Assembly: GCF_037975245.1 (NCBI RefSeq)
Contig: NC_092572.1
Coordinates: forward strand, 967,501-1,031,500
Length of the DNA: 64,000 bases
Source of the DNA: Apostichopus japonicus
Lineage: Eukaryota > Echinodermata > Holothuroidea > Aspidochirotida > Stichopodidae
Direction of reading: 5' to 3'
A program made the position numbers and the translations under genes. Below, one piece after another: positions 1-11,300 of the stretch (position 1 is its first letter; each line of letters starts with the position of its first letter). The notes beneath the pieces were generated by a model that saw only the letters and a program-made list of their open reading frames with translations, ran no database searches and was not told where the DNA came from.

Positions 1-120
1 TTCTCAGTTGACTTTTTAATGGACTTGCGCCCTCCATGATCATTCTGTTTTGCTGTTACCAGTAACGTTACACTAAGCTATAGTGTAATTAACACACATG
101 ATGTTAGCATTCAGCAGGCT

Positions 121-2500
121 AATTGACCTTGTATTGACCTGAACGGCTGAAATACATCTATGCCTCGTTAGAAGAGGGAATTTTGTAACAATCTCTAGCT
201 GGTCAAACCTCTATTCTGCAGATTGAGCTAATAATACACCAGTGCTTTTTTCTTTCTTATTCCTTTCATAATCACGTTTTTTCGTTGATAAGGGGCGCTA
301 TATAGTTTCATTAGCTTCAAAGGCAACGTAATCTAAGTAGCTATAAACATAACTGTAAACATAACAGCGTTCATGGATCTTATCAAAACTGAACCTGCGT
401 AAAGAAAGAAAAATTTTGCATATGTGTTTTGCTAGGAGACTAGGAAAGTAATTATTTTCTAACATTTTTATAAATTTTAGTTCACAATTTAGTAATTACG
501 TACAACACATTTGTGTTTTCTCTTTGTGGATGGCGCAGTTTCACTTTATTGTCAATGCAGCTAACTTCACACTGTTCTAAGAATACTTCGTGGATTTCAA
601 GAATTACCTAGCACACAAACACAAACATAATTATTCAAGGAATCGATCTCATCACAAATAAACTACTTTATTTTCGTTTTAGGCAAGGAGTAAGTTAACT
701 CACATTCTTGAAAGGATTGATATGTAGCCTACATTCTGCATTCAAGTCAATATTCGTTCAACAGAAACCGTGAATTGTCAGTAAGAAAAAAACACACAAT
801 TAATTCTCTAATAGTATTGCTTTCTTGTAATGTTAAGATATGAGCAATTTGCATTTATGTTTCAGAGTATTCAGTAGCGTAGGAAGGTACTTTTGAGTGG
901 GGGGGCTGAAGACTGATGGCCGGTCTGGGGGAGGGGTCTAAGGTCTAAGGTGGCCTCAGATGCAATTTGGTGCAATGTAGCACACTTCAACACCCACTCC
1001 ATTTTGTAAACTTAAGTTTGTATTTTCACCTTGCCTTAGATGCAATTTGGAGCTCCAAATGAGATTTTTTTTCTCATTTGGAAATGAAAAAGGGGTTTTC
1101 TGACTTGCGAACTGGGGGGGGGGGGCGGAATGATACTTCCGCCCCTCCACATTTTTCACTGGGGGGCTGGCGCCCCCAGCCCCCCCCCCGGTTCCTACGC
1201 CCTTGAGAGTATTGCAATACTTTTCAAACACAAGATTAGAAAACACCAGTTATCATATTGTTATCTAGGCAGTTTTAAGGTATACAGAGCTAATATGATA
1301 AAGAAATATTGTCGATCCTTATTGAAAAAGCTATGAACTTGAAATAAGGTTTGGTGTTGGGTAACACGGCCTTGGGAAGATATGTATGTAAATGTATAGT
1401 CTATATTTCATTTCTTAAGTATTGAAAACACGTTCAGAAGAATACGAAGAAGGGAACGGGCGAAAGCTAGTAGATCTCTTGTAAGTTGTAAATAACTATA
1501 AATATGCAAATAAGCTATACTAGCATGGTATGGTCGCAATATGAACTATGTATGTAATAGAAGTAACGGGTCAGGAAAATGCCGTGTTTAATGCATCGGA
1601 ACGGTAAAGACAAGTAAAGTTAATATCGTTCCCTAACTTGTGACTATCGTTTAGATGGGACCTGCATTAGCTATCTAATGAACGAGGTCGGAAAACATCT
1701 GATAACACAATAAATAATACATGTCCATATTTGACATGTAACTAGAATGAAAGGAAGAAAAATACTAAACTAACATGAACCAGACAAACATGGTTACTGC
1801 TTACTCTGTTCAAGTAACCATGCATCGAGAAGAGATATACAAATATATACTATAAACTAGCGCCAACTCAAATACAAAGTAACAATAGGAATGCAAGATA
1901 ACTTTCCATGATGTAAATAAGGGTTCTCTGCGAGTGTAAGGAATGTAAAATCTGATCACTACACATAAGTCTTTGTTCACTATTATCACTACTATTAATA
2001 ATCGGAGCTGAAAGACAGATAGCAATACAAATACAAAAGTTGGTCTTACTCTTATCTTTTCAAAACCGTACAATAAAAAGACTCGGCCTTTTTTGCTTAG
2101 ATCATGTTTAGTATTATATCCCCCTTCTACGGGAATTGTGATAGACACTGACGATGATCACACAGTCACAGTCTCGATGCAAGGGGACTGGGGTTGAGAG
2201 CGGATCAGTCGTTCGTTTTCTTTTTACGCGACCAGGTCCTGTCCTGGTGACTTTTCTTAACAGTATATGTTAAAATACGGTTGTGTTTCCAGATCATTTT
2301 CAACGCCACCGCCTTTCGTTTTCCTTCCATAATCCTGGTTCCTGTTTGAAAACTCAGTAATATAGAAACAGTAACTAAGATCAGGCATTATATAAAACGT
2401 AACAGCGTCACCTTCTTCCTGCGAACAATGAGCTTTTTGACGGGATAGAAAACAAAACGTAGGTAGAGTCAAAGTAACCATTCATTGCGTAGAAGTGTTG
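121..2500. repeat. Segmental duplication, copy A
   Basis: Diverged but colinear with copy B at about 15410-17540, same orientation. Anchors include the block starting TTGACCTTGTATTGACC, GTTCATGGATCTTAT near 370, GGATGGCGCAGTTTCAC near 528, GAACGAGGTCGGAAAACATC near 1681 and the region around 2280-2460. A minus-strand frame at 2481-2257 has a counterpart at 17530-17318 sharing FYIMP and FSNRxQDYGR, so an old exon may be included. Confidence 0.8.
872..1205. mobile_element. Non-autonomous hAT-type element (MITE)
   Basis: The 334-bp element is flanked by 8-bp target duplications AGAGTATT (864-871 and 1206-1213). Ends are inverted: CAGTAGCGTAGGAAGG on the left and the complement of CAAGGGCGTAGGAACC on the right. 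The interior is G/C-homopolymer rich and has no coding capacity. 8-bp duplications and CAG-GCGTAGG ends are typical of the hAT superfamily. The paralogous copy B has no insert here. Confidence 0.85.
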
Positions 2501-3299
2501 CTATTCTTTAATTGCTACAAGTTAACGGAACTTTCAATATAGCTCAAATTAGCTATGGGATTAATTTGGTGGGGATGTTCTATTTATAGCACAGGGAAGT
2601 TCAAAGTTTCCTCTGCAAGTTATATATGTTTTTCCATAAACTAATAACGTTCGCCAAAACGTATGTTTCACAATCAATTGTCATTTTAATTTAAGGCACC
2701 CAACATATAGCGATTGCAGATTATGAGCTGGGGCGATTTAAATATTCGATTTTGTTTTAGATTTAAAAATGGTTGGAGAAAGGACAAGAATGTGGACAGT
2801 CTCTTATTTCATGCACTCTCACGTTGCTTGACGTCAACAACTAGCTTTCATATTCCCCAGAATACCGTGAAAATGTCGTGTTTAATGTTATCTGGTTAAC
2901 ATAACATAAAAATATCCGTAGTTCACTATTTTGGTGCATTTCTAAGTGTACAAATTGATGGCACATAGCATAAAGAACGAAGAGGAACGTATTTTTAACT
3001 GTCAATTGACTCTTGTAATGGAGTTGCGCCCTCTATTCTATCCTGGTTGGAGTCACCGTTAACGTTGCACGAAGCATGTTTCAAGTAAGTCACATGATGA
3101 TAGTATTTAGCAGGCTGTCTGATAATGCTCGCATAGGGAAATAATGTTTTAATTCTCAGTTGACTATTTAAATGGACTTGCGCCCTCTATTTTCACTCTG
3201 TTTTTTCTGTTACCAGTAAAGTTACACTAAGCATAGTGTAATTAACACACATGATGTTAGCATTCAGCAGGGTGTTGTGGGTTATAATCGATCCAATAC

Positions 3300-4684
3300 A
3301 ATATTCGACATGTTGAACGGATTATCTGAAATGTTCTCTTTATCAACAAGTATTTGTTTCAAATAGTATATTTATATTAAAGGTAACAGAATCCTACAAA
3401 GATGAATATATTTAAAATTAATGGGTGATTAATTTTTGGATATCAAATCGGAATCGTTGACTTAGCACAGTATTATCATTGCGTCACACTATACTGAAAT
3501 CTAATGCTGTAAGAGCGGGTGTAGCTATTGCTAAGAGTTGTTCATCAATATCTTTTATTTCAGTTATATATTGAAGTAATAATATCCGAGTACTGATTGT
3601 TCTAACATTATCAGTTTTCCGTAGTCTACTTTCTTGCAGGTTTTTGCTTCTTTGCAATTAGAATATTTAATATTCTTTTCAGTTGGATTATCTCCTCTGT
3701 GGAAAGTTCTGTCTTGTCATTTTTATGTCACGCAGAATGCTTTCATTTCTTGTTTCTATACAAATAGTTTGTCAACATTATTTGTAGTTTCTTTTTGTTC
3801 GTGTTTCGTTTCCAGAATTTTGGTTAAATTCTAAGATGACTAGACCCATGAATGACATGTCCATACGTAAGAGGCAGGAATAGGTGGAAGAACCGGGATG
3901 CATTCAATGGATAAAGGAATCAATAAAAGGATGTAATAAGGTAAGCAGGTAAATATTATTCGTATTGACAGTGCATTGTGATAACACTTAATAAATGGGG
4001 GAAGTGGGTAGAAACAGGGAAAGAACTACTTTTCAATTAGGGTCATATTTATCATTATTAATTCTTAATTTCATACATGACCATATTGGTGATGATCTTG
4101 ACATATTATTTCTATGCAGTTATCTTTCCAGACGGACAAGCCTCGCCGTTTAGCCGTGATGGTTACGCAACCAACAACTACCAAAGAGTTTAACATCGAT
4201 GCCACAATGACTATATTATGTCCAGTCCTGTAGCAATCCTACTTGAATTCATGCTTGATAGATATGATGTGTCTAATTGAATGCGTCATTACCTACGACC
4301 AGTTTTGACACTTCCCTACTTTATGTGCCTGGTTACGATGGTGTGTTTACATGTGTTTACTGGTTTCAACAGTTTGACGAATCACAATAAGGAGGAAGAC
4401 AGATATTTTAATAGAGATATAGAGGTGGTGAGAGGCGGGCGTAGGATGCTTTTAGATACGATAAGATAAGTAACGTGGGACAGGGATCTTTGTTATGTTT
4501 TTAATCTTTCATTGTATGCTATAACAGCTATGAATGGAAACAAACTCGTTTCTATATACGACTGAAATTACAACAACGTTAAGCAATAACAAATGATAAA
4601 TAGTATGATCACGTGATTTCTGTTCGGTTGTTAACAATTCGTCGTTAAGTGGCTAATATCTTTCACTTTTCCTTTTAACCTTGT

Positions 4685-4715
<31 letters not shown>

Positions 4716-7560
4716 ATTCAATAACGATGTGCGCTATGTTAACCTAACGGTGAGCTATTTCCTTGTAGAATACACAATATGTGTACTATATGATATTACT
4801 AGTGTGTGTCAGTCCATTTAGCCGTTGTAGGCAGTTAGGAGGACACACTCTTCCAAAAGGGAAAAAAGAAAATGAAAAACTACACAAACTTAATACTGAA
4901 AACTAATTAATGTATAAACTAAATATGAATTATTGTTTAATCCAGAAAGTTACAGAGTATACGGTAAATGGTAAATTCATTTATTCAAAGATCGTGGACC
5001 CATATTGCAACGATGTTATTCATATGTTGTTCGTGTTCTGATTGTCATACAGGGTCGACTTAATCATAGGGCAGTTCCCAAGGGCCCAGAAAAAGAGGGG
5101 ACACAGTAGCCTCCGTATACCTTCCTAGTATATACGATATTTATACTTGCGTAGAAGTTCCGTTCAGATAGTTTGGTCCTTATCCATGCGATATGAATCT
5201 CATTCCAATGTAACTCGGCACTTATATAATGGGGCGAGGGTGGAGTGGGTCCTTTTCGTCACTGGTTAGGCATCTGGAGGAGGGACCCAATGACTGTTTG
5301 TTTCAGTGAACTATATCACCCGTTGTCATGCCTGACGAGGTGGGTTCAGGGGATACAGCGGTCTGGCCCGGGTTAAGATTATGGGTCCCGTGAAAGTAAA
5401 GAACAACATATGAAAAGATGAAAAGGAATCAAATGACGTAATTGAACCCTGGCCCGGTAATTATATATAAAGGCTGTGATATTGACTTAACTAGTATAGG
5501 TCAATATGCATTACACGATGGTGTTGTAAATATGTTAATCTATAAACAAAATTGCACAATAATGGACAAGACAGACGCACACAGAAACGTATTCGTTAAT
5601 TCCTCATTAATGTTTCTTTAGTTTTGGATGTCATCAAGAAACTGTGCTCTTGTTACCAGAAAATCAAGTTGAAATTAGCCACCGAAACCATATACAATGG
5701 ACACGGCAGAGGACGTACAGAAATGTAAAACTAAAAAGTATGTTACTGTTTATAATAATTACAGACTGAGTTTAACTGAATTTTCGGCATCCATCGAATG
5801 GACAAATTTACTACACTAGATGTAACAAGAACATATGAAGATAAAATTTATCGAATATGAAACTTATGAGAAAATGTGTAACTTATTTATCGAGGAAATT
5901 ACTATTATGTTATATATAGTTATATGAATATATCATAAACTTTGAGGTTGATTATACCAAGAGAATGAAGAAAGAGTACTGGAATGTTATGCCTACTAGC
6001 CTTGTCAAGACCCCAGATAGAAACATTACAGAATAATAGCGATCTCATCATACATGCTTTCTGTAACCACAGAGAGCAAACAGTTGGCTGCTAAAAAGGG
6101 AAAACATTACAATGAGTTGATAACCTTATTACGAAACATAGCAGTGTCAAAATGTGCGAAAAGTGCCTTGGTGAAGAACGGTTAACTAGAAATGAAAGGT
6201 CATTGATGAAGTCCAATTATATTTCATTGGTTGTGGTTGTGACATATTGAAAAAGCCTAAATTTTCATATAACCCATGAAAGATCAAAGCTGCATGTGTT
6301 GTCTTTACCAAGTGTTAATGTTTATGTTAAACATATACAGCATAATGATAATATATTAAAGAGAGTAAACCAGTTCATACCAATGAGAAAACCCAGGTGT
6401 ACTATCCTGCATGATAAATATTTAACTGCTGAGGTAAATTCTTTTGTATTATCATTAGATCTCACGGAAAAGCTGGTCAATAATGACAGCCGATAAGAAC
6501 ATATGTGACACCCAGTTCTACTCTACAGGTACTGGTGAATAATGACAGCCGATAAGAACTTATGTGACACACTGTTCTACTCTATAATATGGTATATGTG
6601 TAGGTAGCTCCCGTAGCTTCAGGGAATCTTGAGGTTTCGTAGCGATTACCAATCACCAGTACTAGAACCTAGTCACACCCAGTTCACACTCCAGCATGGT
6701 AAATTTGTTCTGCATAGGTAGGTTGAGCGGTATCAGGAGCTCTCATAGGTAAATACGTCGTAGGTATCGGTATCTCGTAAGAACTGTCCGCGATTAATTT
6801 CTCAAATATCTGTTAAGGGATAATGCGGGGACTTTTGGATAATACTATCAAAACATAAATGCTAAGTAACATATATAACGTTGCATGAACTGACCTTACA
6901 GACCTTCCTTACATTAAAGGTAAAATCAAATCAAGAGAAATCATAAATAAGTTAGATATGGACATTTCTGTCAATCTCAACACAACAGGAAAGAGAGCCG
7001 ATACCAAGCATATTCAACAGTGTATTTTAGAATACACTGTGTGGTTGTTACACCGAAGTAACGATGTATCCATTGTATGAAATACCACTTAAAGCAATAT
7101 TTAGTGAAAGGTAATCATCTGCAGCCACTTTTAACAAGTAATATGAGACAGCTGTATAATTACAACTATCCATTATCGATTTTTATTATCACACTGCCTA
7201 ACGTTATACTGCATATTCAGTTAGATTGTTATTCTTGCACGTGACATAGCACATCATAATGATCGACATAGGACCATTATTGTGAATAAAAGCAGTTTTA
7301 CTTCATATGTTATATCTGTGGCAGTTTTCTCTGTCAAACCATAACATTTCATGAATTCTACTACGTGTTTCAAATATTGGTTTAGTTGTCAAGATGCCTT
7401 AACTCGGTTGTTTTCCATACCAATGAACTAATCCTCGCTAAATATTCTCTTCTCGATTCCATTCCCTGCCCATTGATTCCAATTTAACAGCGGAGATAAC
7501 TAACCTGATGTCATTAAGGAATGCTGAATATAGCAGGATTATGATAGAGTTCATGGGCGA
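3300..7560. other. Intergenic, no gene seen
   Basis: AT-rich sequence with only short chance frames. It contains a TA tract at 4686-4719, a diverged transposon-like start near 5051 and a 63-bp tandem duplication at about 6473-6590 built around AATAATGACAGCCGATAAGA. No exon-like conserved motif was recognised on either strand. Confidence 0.5.
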
Positions 7561-7564
7561 CTGC

Positions 7565-8116
7565 TTAAACTACCTTCAACGTCTTAGTAAAACTATTACT
7601 CTTCTCTTCAGTCTCTAATACAATCTGAGGGAGAATTTTCTCCATTGTACATGTGTAACAATGATGTTGATACCACCTACGGTAATGTAATGGTGACTGA
7701 TAACTGTTTTAAAATGAGTAATACATTACTTACAGCTACGAATGTTCCCCTCAAATGATGAATGGAAGGTCGTAGAGAACAGTTATGGTTCCAGCAATCG
7801 AACAAGATTTTATCTCTGCAAATGATTAATAAATCAATTAAAATAGTGAATCAGCAGATGCAGTGTATTATTTTATATGTTTAATTGTAAACATGAAAGA
7901 CAAGAACTTTTACACTAACAGACACATTTAGTAAGTTTTACTTTCATAATCATTGTGTCGTGTAAGATTTCCCAATAGAAATTGTGAAGCTATTCTTAAA
8001 GAAATAAAGGACACTTTCAACGTTTTACATATCAATGAGAATTACATAGCTCTATTAAATTACAATGGAAACACTCACTTGGAGGAAAGTACCTTGAAAC
8101 AAACAAGTCAGCGCAC
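7565..8116 (-). other. Candidate C-terminal exons of the pseudokinase gene
   Basis: Two weak candidates. A 38-nt segment (8116-8079, AG/GT borders) would continue the kinase in phase 2 as CADLFVSRYFPP. Further on, a minus-strand reading ending at TAA 7567-7565 gives MEKILPQIVLETEEKSNSF plus seven residues, which looks like a kinase helix I and tail. No clear exon between them supplies the conserved Arg-Pro of the C-lobe, so the end of the gene is not settled. Confidence 0.3.
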
Positions 8117-8388
8117 CTTTAAATACTAAAATATCGTCAGTTATAGTAACCTCAGTATACTTAAGTATACATAAATACTCCACAATTACTCTTTGATAGT
8201 TAACTTTCTTAAATCCAGCTGCAAAACTCGCATACATTGTCCGATGGTTGTACAACCTACAATAATTGTTAAATATTTGTTTTTCAAAAAGAAGAAATAC
8301 AGAACGAATTACAAACCGGCTTCAACTAGTAGGGAATGTGTTTACTCAGGCACTTATATAATGAAAGGGACATTTAGCGATTGACATC

Positions 8389-11300
8389 TTACTTTATCTG
8401 TAAGTACTTCTCCGGCCAGGGTACTGATGGTGTGACCGCTTCTTCGTCACAGCTTACTTCTTTGTCCACAGGAAATGGTGGGTTTCCTAAGAGACGTGCG
8501 AGATTAGAAACATAGAAGCTATTATATATGATATAGCCAATTTGTGTATTGAGGGGACACCAAGGTTATCATAACCTTATATACATATAATAGCAGTAAT
8601 ATAACTTTCAGTTTCCAAAAGAGGAAAAGTGTATATTTAAGTGTCTCTATAGATTATTATAAGAAGTCGATTTTCTATATAAAATATTTACATGGTTCTT
8701 CCCAAAAAATACTGTAATTATTTCAGCAAATTCACGTGACTCAGAATTACCTGTATTTCAAAATCTTGAATTATCTTTGATGTATTTACATTAGTGGAGA
8801 GAAATCTAATCAACCAATTTAAATGAACTAGTTAAATGTGGAAAATGAATAAACAAATTTGGTTGTGTAATTACTGTAGATTTCTGTTATAATAAGCAAC
8901 GTATTTTGTTATAAGATATTTTATTAATTGCTCCAACTATTTCGTTATTATTAAATTTCTTTACCGGCTGCCATTATCTCCCATATTACTACTGCTGTAG
9001 ACCACACGTCACTGGATTCTGTATACTGATTCAACAGTAACATTTCAGGTGGAAACTGGTTCAAAGTAACCGTAGGAATCTGTAAACGAAATACTAATTT
9101 ATAACGAATGAAAGTAATTTATATTGTTAATATATTAATATTTATTCATGTTATACTAGTCAACAATTGTAAATTTGGGTCAATAGACTCACAACTGATT
9201 TTTGTTTTTTTAAGTCGAAATGTTGAAAGTTACATTACAAAATAATTCAAATGTGCTATGGGATGACATTCAAATATAGAAAGGTTTGAGCAAGAATAAA
9301 CAGTAAATAGGATATGGATGAGTTTTAATTGCATTAGTGCAAAACAATTCTGAGCATTCCATGTATAATATTGAAATTTATTGAGCTTTCCATTAAAATA
9401 AAAATAATAATAATGTACTTGTGTACTGAAATTCACAAAATATGCCAAAACCCCAAAGAGAACAAGCGATTCAGCTGGAGTATTGGGATTTTATTTTAGC
9501 TAGATCTTAATAAAGTTTCACATCTTAGACTTTGTTATCCTTTACAATAAATACCTATTCTGGTCATAAAGACCGTACAGGAAATTAAGTAAAAAAATAA
9601 ATATAATTATTACACAGACAAAGAACAGGATGAAACCTCGATTAATAATTGAGTAATTTACCTGTGCTTTCTTAAGAGCAGCTACTTTTGGTGCATCGCC
9701 GGCCAGACAGAAGTCAAATAATTTGACCTGCCCTTCCTTGGTTAGTAAAACCTTTTTGGTTGTTAAGCCAGGGTGAAGGAACTGACAGAATATGAAAACC
9801 AATAAGTTAAGCAGTTATTACATAATTAAGAGACACAATTATCTCACTTATACCTTTGCGTTTGACTGAAAACTTGTTTTGTTTAAAGAAATGTTAGATA
9901 CGAATAGCAACTTTACAACAAACAGTGATGAGGTTGATCTGATGAAGAAAAAACTACTATAGATAAATACACAATATTTAACTGATAAATCAGGCAACTT
10001 TTACATTTCTTACCCCGAATGTCTTAAGGATGTCCATTCCTTCCAAAACTCCAGCTACATGTTTGATGACGTCAGAAACTGACAATGAACTACAACAATA
10101 GTAGTCTCCTTTATCTTTAGTATCACGTGACAAGACGCTATGCAGATTTTCACAATTGAGATGCTCACTAATAAGAAACAGTTTACCTAAAACAATAGAA
10201 GAAATCAAAGTTGGTTTTTAACAGTGAAATATCCCTAAATATTGAACATTTATTTCATATGATTCTAATCGCAGTGAAAACTGGCTAGCTTAATTATCAC
10301 ATCGAATTAATATCTCTGTTATATAATCCCTGATTTAGTCCTGTTCGGACAATATATAATGATTATTGACTTGATCAGACGATCTTGTCGACTAAAGATA
10401 GTCCATGAGAATTTTATCTTAATAAACTCGGCACTAATCAGGCCCGATGAGGGATGGTTGGGGCTAAATCATTAACGAAGAATGTTAGCTTTAATAAAAA
10501 CGGTTCGATGCACGTTCAATTTTTTCCATTGGTACGTTTTTTAAAACATGTAAAGAACAATTAACAACTCACTGCTTTGTATAGATATTGCTTCAATCTT
10601 CGCCAGATGGTTTGATGCTGGCAATTCGAGACATTTTCTGATGAAAGCCTCCCAATGAATTTCTTTCTTTCTAATGAGCTTTTCTGAAAATAATACAGAA
10701 AAAGGTCAGCAATTAATAAAAGCGTGTTACATATAAATATCAAAATTCTGCACAAGTTCAATTAATATAAGTTTAATATTTAATTGATATAATATATGAG
10801 ATGATATTTCCATACAAGCCACCGAGTTGTCGAATACAACAGAGCGGTGAAGAGACACCTGTCAATTTTAATTGACTGTATCAATATATGAATATGACGA
10901 TAACATCAGCCGTGGATAATATATGTTGATTTTGTTATTTCTAACCTGTCAGTGTTGTTACTACAACACACTTATTGGTCTCCTCAGCAAGATTGACAGA
11001 TCCCATCCATCTTTTGTAGATTTTTCCTATTTTGATATTTATGATGATGGAAATATCTTTCTCATTCAACATCCGGGGATCGTTTCCTACAATCGCGTCT
11101 GCTGTAGAATAGTAATCTGCAAACAAACAAAAAAAGATTCGTAAAGGAAATTTACATCACGAATACATACCGATACCTTTAGTAATTTAGACCAACCGTT
11201 TTAGTTGTAAGTTAAAGTTAACAAAGGTAGCTGAATCATATGATTCCATTTATTGTGTTTCTGTCAGAGGACATTTATGAAAATACGCTTACTTACAAAA

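Larger units (their letters stand above)
1..3277. repeat. Three copies of a 120-bp repeat flanking copy A
   Basis: A segment running from TTCTCAGTTGAC to CATTCAGCAGG occurs at 1-117 and again at 3152-3277. A more diverged copy lies at 2998-3119 (GGAGTTGCGCCCTCTATTC to TTTAGCAGGCTG). They bracket copy A, which could mean a terminal repeat of a larger element or an old tandem array. Confidence 0.55.

Noticed and set aside
5051-5400. Start resembling a hAT end (CAGGGTCGACTTAATC)
   Set aside because: No matching right end or 8-bp duplication could be found.
8055-8255. Minus-strand frame with GALTCLFQGTFLQ resembling a kinase helix G segment
   Set aside because: In that frame it cannot be joined to the preceding exon in phase; the joinable phase gives a different peptide, so only a low-confidence exon is listed.
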